Assembly: GCA_003574785.1 (NCBI GenBank)
Contig: QORU01000009.1
Coordinates: 62,001 to 126,000 of the forward strand
DNA length: 64,000 nucleotides
Direction of reading: 5' to 3'
From: Taklimakanibacter deserti
GTDB lineage: Bacteria > Pseudomonadota > Alphaproteobacteria > Rhizobiales > Aestuariivirgaceae
Positions 20,056 through 28,104 of the stretch are shown here, piece by piece. Both the position numbers and the translations under genes were made by a program. The notes beneath the pieces were generated by a model. It searched no databases. It was not told where the DNA came from and saw only the letters and a program-made list of their open reading frames with translations. Positions within the stretch are counted from its first letter, which is position 1. Each line of letters begins with the position of its first letter.

Positions 20056-20874
20056 ATGGACAAGCAGATCTATTTCGACACCAACCGCAAGAGCTGGGAC
20101 GAGCGCGTGGCGATCCATCGCCGCGACGCGACGAAATTCTATGACGTCCAGAAGGTTCTCGACGGCCATGACAAGCTCAATGCCATCGAAGCGGCCGAGA
20201 TCGGCGATGTGCGGGGTTTGCGCGTCGCCCATCTGCAATGCCATTTCGGCCTGGACTCGATCTGCCTCGCAAGGCGGGGAGCGTCCGTCGTCGGCCTCGA
20301 TTTCTCATCGGCGGCGGTTGCGGAAGCGCGCGCTCTTGCCGGGCAGCTCGGCGTCGATGCCCGGTTCGTCGAGGGCAATGTCTATGATGCGCGCGGTCTT
20401 CTCACCGGCGACTTCGACATGGTCTATGTGACCTGGGGCGCCATCAACTGGCTGCCCGATATCGCGCAATGGGCGAAGGTCGTGGCCTCGCTGCTCAAGC
20501 CCGGCGGCCGGCTCTATCTGGCCGAAAGCCATCCGACGATCCTGAGCTTCGACTGGATCGATGGCCGCATTGCACCCCGCTTCGACTGGCGCACGCCAAG
20601 GGATCGGCCGATCATCGAAGAGACGGCGAACACCTATACGGGTGCGGCCGATGTGCTCGACAACAAGACGACCTATTCCTGGCAGCATCCCTTGTCGGAC
20701 ATCGTCAACGGCCTCATCGCTGCGGGGTTGGCGCTCTTCTGGCTCAACGAGCATGCAGCGCTCACCTGGCCGCTCTTCCCCAATATGACGGTCTCGGAAG
20801 ACGGGCTCTACCGCCTGCCTCCCGATCATGTGCAACTGCCGCTCGCCTTCTCGCTTGCGGCGCGGCGCATGTAG
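20056..20874 (+). CDS. Class I SAM-dependent methyltransferase
   Basis: A 272-residue methyltransferase. Motif I is the variant LRVAHLQCHFGLDSICLA around residues 52-69, where LQCHFG replaces the common D-x-G-x-G; then GLDFS marks the acidic strand 2. This LQCHFG subgroup is widespread in alphaproteobacteria and is of unknown substrate. An ATG nine bases upstream (20047) is the alternative start but has poor spacing. It sits alone between the L19 terminator and an intergenic double hairpin. Confidence 0.84.
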   Translation: MDKQIYFDTNRKSWDERVAIHRRDATKFYDVQKVLDGHDKLNAIEAAEIGDVRGLRVAHLQCHFGLDSICLARRGASVVGLDFSSAAVAEARALAGQLGVDARFVEGNVYDARGLLTGDFDMVYVTWGAINWLPDIAQWAKVVASLLKPGGRLYLAESHPTILSFDWIDGRIAPRFDWRTPRDRPIIEETANTYTGAADVLDNKTTYSWQHPLSDIVNGLIAAGLALFWLNEHAALTWPLFPNMTVSEDGLYRLPPDHVQLPLAFSLAARRM

Positions 20875-20881
20875 CAAATCC

Positions 20882-20971
20882 CGCCAAAGTTGAAGACTTT
20901 GGCGATAAGGATTTGCTCAGAGATATTGATTTGGCGCGAATCCTTTTCGGCGAAGTGATTCCACTTCGCCG
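20882..20971 (+). repeat. Twin perfect hairpins upstream of the cytosine-deaminase-like gene
   Basis: CGCCAAAGT at 20882-20890 pairs perfectly with ACTTTGGCG at 20896-20904 (five-base loop). CGGCGAAGTG at 20948-20957 pairs perfectly with CACTTCGCCG at 20962-20971 (four-base loop). They lie between the methyltransferase stop and the next gene. There is no T-run after either, so a simple terminator is less likely than a palindromic intergenic repeat or a structured RNA. Confidence 0.65.
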
Positions 20972-21035
20972 GGACGCGCGCTAGACGCCACAAAAATTTC
21001 CTGCTCACATGGCCCTTCAGGGTGGGGTGGGAAAC

Positions 21036-22325
21036 ATGACCAGCGATCTGATCGTCAGAAATGCGACTTTGCCGGATGGGCGCACGCGGGTGAGCATCCT
21101 CGCCCGCAAGGGGCGCATCGCCGAGATCGGCACCGTGCCTCAGATCGCAGGGGCGCGTGAGATCGACGCCAAGGGCTATCTCGTCTCGCCGCCCTTCGTC
21201 GATGCGCATTTCCACATGGATGCGACCCTGTCGCTCGGCCAGCCGCGCATGAACGTAACGGGCACGCTCCTGGAAGGCATCGCGCTGTGGGGCGAGCTCA
21301 AGCCGCGCCTCACCCATGCGGCCGTCATCGAGCGCGCCTTGCGCTATTGCGATCTCGCGGTGTCACAAGGCCTGCTCGCCATCCGCACCCATGTCGATGT
21401 GTGCGACGACCGTCTGCTCTGCGTCGAGGCCCTGCTCGAGGTGCGCCAGAAGGTTAAGCCCTATATCGATCTGCAGATCGTCGCTTTCCCGCAGGACGGC
21501 TATTTCCGTTCGGCCAGCGCCGCCAAGAACCTGAAGCGCGCTCTCGTCCTCGGCGTCGATGTGGTGGGCGGCATCCCGCATTTCGAGCGCACGATGGAGG
21601 AGGGTGCGGCGAGCGTGAAGGCCTTGTGCGAGATCGCCGCCAAGCGCGGCCTCATGGTCGACATGCATTGCGACGAGACCGACGATCCCTTGTCGCGCCA
21701 TGTCGAGACGCTGGCCAGTGAAACCCAGCGGCTCGGATTGAACGGCCGCGTGGTCGGCTCGCATCTCACTTCGATGCACTCCATGGACAATTATTATGTC
21801 TCGAAGCTCTTGCCGCTGATGGCGGAAGCGGGCCTCCATGCGACGCCCAATCCCTTGATCAACATCACGATCCAGGGCCGGCATGACACCTACCCCAAGC
21901 GCCGCGGCATGACGCGCGTGCCGGAATTGCGCGCTCAAGGGATCAATGTCTCCTTCGGCCATGATTGCGTGCTCGATCCCTGGTATTCGCTGGGCCAGGG
22001 CGACATGCTGGAGGTCGCCAACATGGGCGTGCATGTGGCGCAGATGACGAGCCGCGAGGCGATGCGCTGGTGCTTCGATGCGGTCACCGTCAATCCGGCG
22101 AAAGCCATGCAGCTCGAAGGCTACGGGCTGGAAAAAGGCTGCCATGCCGATTTCGTGGTGCTGCAGGCCAAGGACCCGGTCGAGGCGATCAGGCTCAAGC
22201 CGGCGCGGCTCTATGTCGTACGGCGCGGCGAGGTCATCGCCGAGACGCCGGAACGGGTGACGCGGCTCCATCTCGAGGACCGGCCTAAGACGGTGAATAC
22301 GGCCGACTACGCGCCGAAAATCTGA
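21036..22325 (+). CDS. Cytosine deaminase-like amidohydrolase (CodA family)
   Basis: A 429-residue amidohydrolase-superfamily enzyme that aligns by eye along most of E. coli CodA. Metal-site motifs are HFHMDATLSLGQP, IRTHVDVCDD, IPHFERT, MHCDETDD, VVGSHLTSMHSM and SFGHDCVLDPWYSLG, with the catalytic Asp at 310. The residue after it is Cys311, where CodA has Asp314, a position known to influence substrate choice, so the substrate may be cytosine or a related amino-heterocycle. GGGTGGGGTGGG precedes the ATG. Deamination to uracil would feed the PreTA, dihydropyrimidinase and ureidopropionase steps encoded further along. It is probably cytoplasmic. Confidence 0.85.
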   Translation: MTSDLIVRNATLPDGRTRVSILARKGRIAEIGTVPQIAGAREIDAKGYLVSPPFVDAHFHMDATLSLGQPRMNVTGTLLEGIALWGELKPRLTHAAVIERALRYCDLAVSQGLLAIRTHVDVCDDRLLCVEALLEVRQKVKPYIDLQIVAFPQDGYFRSASAAKNLKRALVLGVDVVGGIPHFERTMEEGAASVKALCEIAAKRGLMVDMHCDETDDPLSRHVETLASETQRLGLNGRVVGSHLTSMHSMDNYYVSKLLPLMAEAGLHATPNPLINITIQGRHDTYPKRRGMTRVPELRAQGINVSFGHDCVLDPWYSLGQGDMLEVANMGVHVAQMTSREAMRWCFDAVTVNPAKAMQLEGYGLEKGCHADFVVLQAKDPVEAIRLKPARLYVVRRGEVIAETPERVTRLHLEDRPKTVNTADYAPKI

Positions 22326-22330
22326 TGATG

Positions 22331-23266
22331 TCAGGCTACCTTGCCGAAGCCGTCGGCGAGATCACCTGAAGCGAGCCAGCGGGCGCAGTCGGGTCCGAGC
22401 TCCCTGAAAGCGAGGCGCTCGTATTTGGTGCTTTCCGCCACCGTCAGCACGTCACGCCAACGTCCGTTCGTGCCCTTGTGCACGAAGGTCTTGGCCCCGC
22501 CTTCCCAGAACGCGCCGCCGAGCGGCACGCTCGCCGTGGCATGGGCCTTCATATACTCGAAGCTGCAATGGCGCAGGATCGCCTCCCATTTCGCCGCATC
22601 GATGGTGATGCCGAGGAAGTCGGCAAGGCGGCGGATCTGGCCCGGCATGTCGTCTTTCAGCGTCTGAAAATGCGCCATATATACGTTCGGCAGGTCGCGG
22701 ATCGCCCACCATGAGCGAACATTCTCCCAGAACGGCCAGAAAGGATGGCCATCGCGGTCGAGCCAGTCGTGATAGTAGTCGCGGATCGATGAGGGCGGCT
22801 TCGCGATAGGCTCGCCGACGAGGCCGGGCGTCTCATTCAGCGCCTCATACCAGAGGGCGTTGGCATTGGCGTGGTGGTTGTACATGCTCCACACGACGTC
22901 GCGCCCGTCGCGGCCGATATAGATGTATTTGGCGCGGGGCGAGAAGACCAAAGCATCGACCGGCAGATGGGTCTTGACGAAGCGCCGATGGGTCTGCGCT
23001 TCGACCGCCTTGAGCTTCTCCGCCTTGGGCGGCACCCTGAGGTCGAGCCAGGGCGACATCTCGGCCACCTTGAGGCCTTCCGTGCCTCCGAAGATGAGCT
23101 GGCTTACGATCTGCTGCACCCAGGTGGTGCCCGACTTGGCATAGGTGGCAATGACGATGTCGTCATCGCGAAACTTGAAGTCGTTCCAGATGGTCGAGTC
23201 GAAATGATGGTTGTGCATCTCCCGGCGCTTCACCGGATGGGCCGTGGAGCGGCTGACCTCTCGCAT
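22331..23266 (-). CDS. Sulfotransferase domain protein, copy 1
   Basis: A 311-residue PAPS-dependent sulfotransferase of the Sulfotransfer_1 family. The 5'-phosphosulfate loop is TYAKSGTTWVQQIV, the catalytic His is in RRFVKTHLPVDAL, the 3'-phosphate site is GRDGRDVVWSMYNHH and the C-terminal PAPS motif is HKGTNGRWRDVL. All key residues are present, so it should be active and cytosolic. The acceptor is unknown. It is a near copy of the gene upstream (23410-24342) with high identity at the DNA level, separated by 143 bp. The two probably form one transcription unit reading away from a LysR gene. Confidence 0.88.
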   Translation of the reverse strand: MREVSRSTAHPVKRREMHNHHFDSTIWNDFKFRDDDIVIATYAKSGTTWVQQIVSQLIFGGTEGLKVAEMSPWLDLRVPPKAEKLKAVEAQTHRRFVKTHLPVDALVFSPRAKYIYIGRDGRDVVWSMYNHHANANALWYEALNETPGLVGEPIAKPPSSIRDYYHDWLDRDGHPFWPFWENVRSWWAIRDLPNVYMAHFQTLKDDMPGQIRRLADFLGITIDAAKWEAILRHCSFEYMKAHATASVPLGGAFWEGGAKTFVHKGTNGRWRDVLTVAESTKYERLAFRELGPDCARWLASGDLADGFGKVA

Positions 23267-23409
23267 GGCGTGACCTTTCTGCCCTGCATCTCTGCTCGAG
23301 CAAGGTCGCGCGGCCCGGTTGCGGAATGATTTCAGGGGGCGCGAATTCGGTTACATTTGAAACGTGGAGCTAGAGAACGCGCACCCCCTGGATGCTCTCG
23401 CGCGCTGGA

Positions 23410-24342
23410 TCAAGCGGCTTTGCCGAGGCCGTCGCAGAGATCACCTGAGGCGAGCCAGCGGGCGCAGTCATGCCCGAGCTCTTTGAGGGCGAGGCGCTCG
23501 TATTTGGCGCTTTCCGCCACTGTCAAAACGTCACGCCAGCGTCCGTTCGTGCCCTTGTGCACGAAGGTCTGGGCACCGCCCTCCCACAATGCCCCGCCGA
23601 GCGGCACGCTCGCCGTGGCATGGGCCTTCATATAGTCGAAGCTGCAATGGCGCAGGATGGCATCCCATTTCGCCGCGTCGATGGTGATGCCGAGGAAGTC
23701 GGCAATGCGGCGGATCTGGCCCGGCATGTCGTCTTTCAGCGTCTGAAAATGCGTGAGGTAGACGTTCGGCAGATCGCGGATCGCCCACCATGAGCGAACA
23801 TTCTCCCAGAACGGCCAGAAGGGATGGCCATCGCGGTCGAGCCAATCGTGATAGTAGTCGCGGACAGATGCGGGCGGCGGCGCGATGGGTTCGCCGACGA
23901 GGCCCGGCGTCTCATTCAGCACCTCATAGAAGAGGGCGTTGGCATTGGCGTGGTGGTTGTACATGCTCCACACGACGTCGCGCCCGTCGCGGCCGATATA
24001 GATGTATTTGGCGCGGGGCGAGAAAACCAAAGCATCGACAGGCAGATGGGTCTTGATGAAGCGCCGATGCGCCTGCGTCTCGACCGCCGCGAGCTTCTCG
24101 GCCTTGGGCGGCACGCGCAAATCGAGCCAGGGCGACATCTCGGCGACCGGCAAGCCAGGCGCGCCGTTGAAGATGAGCTGGCTCACGATCTGCTGCACCC
24201 AGGTGGTGCCGGACTTGGCATAGGTCGAGATGACGATGTCGTCGTCCCGGAAGTTGAAGTCGTTCCAGATGGTCGAGTCGAAATGGTGGCTGTGCATTTC
24301 CCGGGTTTTCACCGGATGGGCCGAAGCAGGTGCGGTGGTCAT
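23410..24342 (-). CDS. Sulfotransferase domain protein, copy 2
   Basis: A 310-residue sulfotransferase with the same motifs as its tandem neighbour: TYAKSGTTWVQQIV, RRFIKTHLPVDAL, GRDGRDVVWSMYNHH and HKGTNGRWRDVL. The start at 24342 was chosen because AGGAGG lies six bases upstream; a further in-frame ATG adds 11 residues. Differences from copy 1 are scattered conservative changes, concentrated in segments such as IFNGAPGLPVAEM versus IFGGTEGLKVAEM. It is the promoter-proximal copy and is divergent from the LysR gene at 24448, its probable regulator. Confidence 0.88.
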   Translation of the reverse strand: MTTAPASAHPVKTREMHSHHFDSTIWNDFNFRDDDIVISTYAKSGTTWVQQIVSQLIFNGAPGLPVAEMSPWLDLRVPPKAEKLAAVETQAHRRFIKTHLPVDALVFSPRAKYIYIGRDGRDVVWSMYNHHANANALFYEVLNETPGLVGEPIAPPPASVRDYYHDWLDRDGHPFWPFWENVRSWWAIRDLPNVYLTHFQTLKDDMPGQIRRIADFLGITIDAAKWDAILRHCSFDYMKAHATASVPLGGALWEGGAQTFVHKGTNGRWRDVLTVAESAKYERLALKELGHDCARWLASGDLCDGLGKAA

Positions 24343-24421
24343 GGCTTCCTCCTGGGACAATCGAGGGGCGACCATGTCGCAGAAAATATGACGTTAGGGT
24401 ATATACGGCCTTGAAGAATGG

Positions 24422-24439
24422 TTCTGCATTGTTGCAGAA
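24422..24439. promoter_or_regulatory. Candidate LysR operator
   Basis: TTCTGCATTGTTGCAGAA is a perfect inverted repeat with 7-base arms and a 4-base centre, fitting the T-N11-A layout of LysR-type boxes. It ends eight bases before the LysR gene start and lies in the divergent interval with the sulfotransferase genes. A GCAGAA half-site lies about 60 bases further up. Confidence 0.55.
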
Positions 24440-24447
24440 TCAGCTCC

Positions 24448-25347
24448 ATGTACGAATGGAGCGATCTGCGAATCTTCCTGGCCGTGGTCCGTGCCGGCTC
24501 GACGCTCGGCGCCGCCCGCGGCCTGGGGCTCAACCAGACCACGGTCAGCCGGCGCATTCAGCTGCTGGAGCATCAGCTGGGCCTTGCCCTCTTTGCCCGG
24601 CGCAGCACCGGTTATGCCCTGACCGAGCATGGCCGCGCCCTGGAAGCGGCAGCGGCGCGGATGGAGACGGCGGCACTGGAATTCGAATGCGAGGCGGAGC
24701 GGCTGCGCCGGCTGGTCTCCGGCCTGATCCGCGTCACCGCGCCCGAGACCATGTTCACCCATCTTCTGGCGCCGATCGTCGCCGCCTATCGCCAGGAGCA
24801 TCCCCAGGTGCAGATCGAGCAGGTGTCGAGCGAGGCCCATTGCGATCTCGAGAAGGGCGAAGCGGATATCGCCTTCCGCGCCACCGAGAGCCCGATCAGC
24901 GAAAGCCTGATCGGCCAGCGGCTGCCCGATTTCGGCTGGACGCTCTATTGCAGCGCCGACTATGCCGCCAAGCACGGAATGCCGGCCAGCCCTGATGAGA
25001 TTCGCGGGCATTCGGTGATCGTCTATGAGAAGGCATTGGGACAAACGCCGCGCGGGCGCTGGCTCGTGACGCAGGCCGATCCTTCGCGCATCGTGGCCCG
25101 CAGCAACACGGTGCTGAACATGCTCGGGCTGCTCAAAGCGTCGTTTGGCGTCGGGCTTCTGCCCTGCATCGAGGGTGACAATGCCGGGCTCCTGCGCTGC
25201 TTCGAGCCGCGGGAGGAACTGACGGGTATATGGTGGCTGCTGATGACGCCGGAAGTGCAGCGCATGCCGGAGGCGCGGCGGTTCGCGGAATTTGCGGCGG
25301 TACGACTGCGAGCGCAGCGCAGCCTGCTCAGAGGCGAGCGGAAGTAA
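24448..25347 (+). CDS. LysR family transcriptional regulator
   Basis: A 299-residue LysR-type regulator. The N-terminal helix-turn-helix is YEWSDLRIFLAVVRAGSTLG to NQTTVSRRIQLLE (about residues 2-48); the effector domain follows from LIRVTAPETM and contains the usual FRATESPISESLIGQRL segment. It belongs to the group with short N-terminus and TTVSRRI recognition helix. It is divergent from the two sulfotransferase genes, with a palindrome in between, so it most likely controls them and itself. No clear ribosome-binding site precedes the ATG. Confidence 0.9.
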   Translation: MYEWSDLRIFLAVVRAGSTLGAARGLGLNQTTVSRRIQLLEHQLGLALFARRSTGYALTEHGRALEAAAARMETAALEFECEAERLRRLVSGLIRVTAPETMFTHLLAPIVAAYRQEHPQVQIEQVSSEAHCDLEKGEADIAFRATESPISESLIGQRLPDFGWTLYCSADYAAKHGMPASPDEIRGHSVIVYEKALGQTPRGRWLVTQADPSRIVARSNTVLNMLGLLKASFGVGLLPCIEGDNAGLLRCFEPREELTGIWWLLMTPEVQRMPEARRFAEFAAVRLRAQRSLLRGERK

Positions 25348-25353
25348 GTATTT

Positions 25354-25389
25354 TTGACCTTTTGATAAATAATTTGACCAAAAGACAAA
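25354..25389. promoter_or_regulatory. Two candidate RutR-type boxes upstream of preT
   Basis: TTGACCTTTTGATAAA at 25354-25369 and TTGACCAAAAGACAAA at 25374-25389 each carry an excellent left half of the known RutR consensus TTGACCANNTGGTCAA with weaker right halves. Their starts are 20 bases apart, about two helical turns, in an AT-rich promoter region 62-97 bases before preT. A closer match is found next to the RutR-like gene at 38.8 kb. Confidence 0.5.
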
Positions 25390-25450
25390 ATTAACCCATT
25401 ATCCGCAGCATCCGGCGGACATAACAAGACCGGTATGCGAGGAGACTGCC

Positions 25451-26782
25451 ATGGGCCACCCCGATATTGCGGGACGCCGTCTGTCCAAGGACGCCTATGC
25501 GAAGAATTTCGCCGATCTGCATCCGCCCTTGAGCGCGCATGAGGCGCTGGTCGAAAGCGACCGCTGCTATTTCTGCTATGAGGCGCCCTGCCAAGAGGCC
25601 TGTCCGACCTCGATCGATATTCCCCTTTTCATCCGCCAGATCGGCGCCGGCAATCCGCAAGGGGCCGCCGAGACGATCTTCGAGCAGAACATATTGGGCG
25701 GCATGTGCGCCCGCGTCTGTCCCACCGAGACATTATGCGAAGAAGCCTGCGTGCGCGAGACGGCCGAAGGCAAGCCGGTCAAGATCGGGCTTCTGCAACG
25801 CTATGCCACCGACACGCTGATGCGGTCGGGCAAGCAACCCTTCCAACGAGCGGCCGCGACCGGGAAGAAAGTGGCTATCGTCGGGGCGGGGCCTGCGGGC
25901 CTCGCCTGTGCTCATCGCCTCGCTCTTCATGGTCACGACGTGACCATCTTCGAGGCGCGCAAGAAATCGGGCGGACTCAACGAATATGGCATCGCCGCCT
26001 ATAAGACGGTGGACGGCTTCGCCCAGGCCGAGGTCGATTTCATCCTGGGCGTCGGCGGCATCGCCATCGAGCATGGCAAGGCGCTCGGCAAGCAGATCAC
26101 CCTCGAACGCCTGCGCCAGGACTATGACGCGGTCTTCCTCGGCATGGGATTGCAGGGCGTCAATGCGCTGAACAGCCGACACGAGGATTCGGACGGCGTC
26201 GAGGATGCTGTCGATTACATCGCGGAGCTCCGCCAGGCGAAGGATTTGGGCAAGCTTCCGGTCGGACGCCATGTGCTGGTGATCGGCGGCGGCATGACCG
26301 CCATCGACATCGCGGTGCAGTCGAAGCTTTTGGGCGCCGAGGAGGTCACCATCCTCTATCGCCGCGGCGCCGACCAGATGAAGGCGTCTGACTTCGAGCA
26401 GGAGCTGGCGCAGACCAAGGGCGTCAAGATCAAGCATTGGGTCATGCCGAAGAAGGTCCTCGCCTGGGACGGCAAGGCGATCGGGCTCGAATGCGAATAT
26501 ACGGTCGAGAAGAAAGGCAAGCTCCAAGGTACGGGCGAGACCTTCAAGCTCAAGGCCGACATGATCTTCAAGGCCATCGGCCAGAGTTTCGTACCGGAGC
26601 CGATGAAGGACGCGATCGTGCTTGACGGCGGGCGCATCAAGGTCGACGCTTCCCGCCGCACCAGCCTGCCCGATGTCTGGGCTGGCGGCGACTGCGCCGC
26701 GGGCGGCCAGGATCTGACGGTCGCCGCCGTCGATGACGGCCGCCGCGCCGCCGAAGCGATCAATAGTTTTCTGTCAGCCTAG
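25451..26782 (+). CDS. preT: NAD-dependent dihydropyrimidine dehydrogenase, subunit PreT
   Basis: A 443-residue subunit homologous to the N-terminal half of eukaryotic DPD and to GltD. The N-terminal iron-sulfur region has CYFCYEAPCQEACPTSIDIP and GGMCARVCPTETLCEEAC, giving two [4Fe-4S] clusters. An FAD motif (VAIVGAGPAGLACAHRLA near residue 138) and a NAD motif (HVLVIGGGMTAIDIAVQ near 275) follow, and the end has VWAGGDCAAGGQDLTVAAVDDG. With PreA it reduces uracil and thymine to dihydro forms. It is nine bases ahead of preA. Promoter-region boxes suggest RutR-like control. Confidence 0.94.
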   Translation: MGHPDIAGRRLSKDAYAKNFADLHPPLSAHEALVESDRCYFCYEAPCQEACPTSIDIPLFIRQIGAGNPQGAAETIFEQNILGGMCARVCPTETLCEEACVRETAEGKPVKIGLLQRYATDTLMRSGKQPFQRAAATGKKVAIVGAGPAGLACAHRLALHGHDVTIFEARKKSGGLNEYGIAAYKTVDGFAQAEVDFILGVGGIAIEHGKALGKQITLERLRQDYDAVFLGMGLQGVNALNSRHEDSDGVEDAVDYIAELRQAKDLGKLPVGRHVLVIGGGMTAIDIAVQSKLLGAEEVTILYRRGADQMKASDFEQELAQTKGVKIKHWVMPKKVLAWDGKAIGLECEYTVEKKGKLQGTGETFKLKADMIFKAIGQSFVPEPMKDAIVLDGGRIKVDASRRTSLPDVWAGGDCAAGGQDLTVAAVDDGRRAAEAINSFLSA

Positions 26783-26791
26783 GAGAACCCC

Positions 26792-28102
26792 ATGGCAGAC
26801 CTTCGCAGCAATTTCGTCGGCATCAAGTCGCCGAACCCCTTCTGGCTCGCTTCGGCGCCGCCGACCGACAAGGAATACAATGTGGTCCGCGCCTTCAAGG
26901 CGGGCTGGGGCGGCGTCGTGTGGAAGACGCTGGGCGAGGACCCGCATATCGTCAATGTGAACGGGCCGCGCTATGGCGCCATCCATTCGGGCGACCGGCG
27001 GCTCTTGGGCCTCAACAATATCGAGCTCATCACCGACCGGCCATTGCAGACCAATCTCGACGAGATCAAGCGCGTCAAGCGCGACTGGCCGGACCGCGCC
27101 ATGGTCGTCTCGCTGATGGTGCCGTGCGAGGAGCGCAATTGGGCGGAGATCCTGAAGCGCGTCGAGGAAACCGACTGCGACGGTGTCGAGCTCAATTTCG
27201 GCTGCCCGCATGGCATGTCGGAGCGCGGCATGGGCTCGGCGGTGGGCCAGGTGCCGGAATATATCGAGATGGTGGCGCGCTGGTGCAAGGCCAATACGCG
27301 CATGCCGGTGATCGTGAAGCTCACGCCCAACATCACCGACATCCGGAAGCCCGCGCGGGCCGCCAAGCAAGGCGGTGCCGATGCCGTGTCGCTCATCAAC
27401 ACGATCAATTCGATCATGGGCATCGATCTCGACAATTTCGCGCCAGAGCCCACCATCGACGGCAAGGGCACGCATGGCGGCTATTGCGGCCCGGCGGTGA
27501 AGCCGATCGCGCTTTCCATGGTGTCGGAGATCGCACGCGATGCCGAGACGAAGGGCATGCCAATCTCGGGCATCGGCGGCATCACCAACTGGCGCGACGC
27601 GCTCGAATTCATCGTGCTCGGCGCCGGCACGGCGCAAGTCTGCACCGCGGCCATGACCTATGGCTTCAAGGTGGTGCAGGAGATGATTTCGGGCCTCGAG
27701 AACTGGATGGACGAGCACGGCTACAAGCGGCTCGACGAGCTCGTCGGCAAGGCGGTGCCCAATGTCACCGACTGGCAGTATCTCAACCTCAATTACGTCA
27801 CCAAGGCGCGTATCGATCAGGACAAATGCATCCAATGCGGGCGCTGCTACGCGGCCTGCGAGGACACATCGCACCAGGCGATCTCCAACAAGCCGAAGAA
27901 CGGAAAACGCCATTTCGAGGTGATCGACGAGGAATGCGTCGCCTGCAATCTGTGCATCGAGGTCTGCCCGGTCGAGAGCTGCATCACCATGGTGCGATTG
28001 ACCGACGGCGTCGATCCGCGCACCGGCAAGAAGATCGACAAGCGCTACGCCAACTGGACCACGCATCCGAATAATCCGGCGTCCAAGATCGCGGCGGAGT
28101 GA
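26792..28102 (+). CDS. preA: NAD-dependent dihydropyrimidine dehydrogenase, subunit PreA
   Basis: A 436-residue subunit. The N-terminal FMN-binding dihydroorotate-dehydrogenase-like barrel runs to about residue 330 and includes ELNFGCPHGMSERGMG with the catalytic-loop region and INTINSIMGIDLD. The C-terminal ferredoxin domain has CIQCGRCYAACEDTSHQAI and CVACNLCIEVCPVESC, the two [4Fe-4S] clusters that pass electrons from PreT. It catalyses the first step of reductive pyrimidine breakdown. Only three bases after its stop is the stop of a convergent, compositionally different gene. Confidence 0.95.
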   Translation: MADLRSNFVGIKSPNPFWLASAPPTDKEYNVVRAFKAGWGGVVWKTLGEDPHIVNVNGPRYGAIHSGDRRLLGLNNIELITDRPLQTNLDEIKRVKRDWPDRAMVVSLMVPCEERNWAEILKRVEETDCDGVELNFGCPHGMSERGMGSAVGQVPEYIEMVARWCKANTRMPVIVKLTPNITDIRKPARAAKQGGADAVSLINTINSIMGIDLDNFAPEPTIDGKGTHGGYCGPAVKPIALSMVSEIARDAETKGMPISGIGGITNWRDALEFIVLGAGTAQVCTAAMTYGFKVVQEMISGLENWMDEHGYKRLDELVGKAVPNVTDWQYLNLNYVTKARIDQDKCIQCGRCYAACEDTSHQAISNKPKNGKRHFEVIDEECVACNLCIEVCPVESCITMVRLTDGVDPRTGKKIDKRYANWTTHPNNPASKIAAE

Positions 28103-28104
28103 TA

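Larger units (their letters stand above)
22331..24342 (-). repeat. Tandem duplication of a sulfotransferase gene
   Basis: The two genes share long, almost identical DNA blocks (for example the segments around 22600-22670 and 23680-23750, and 22860-22930 and 23940-24010), with both reading frames open. A recent tandem duplication is the simplest reading. Confidence 0.85.
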
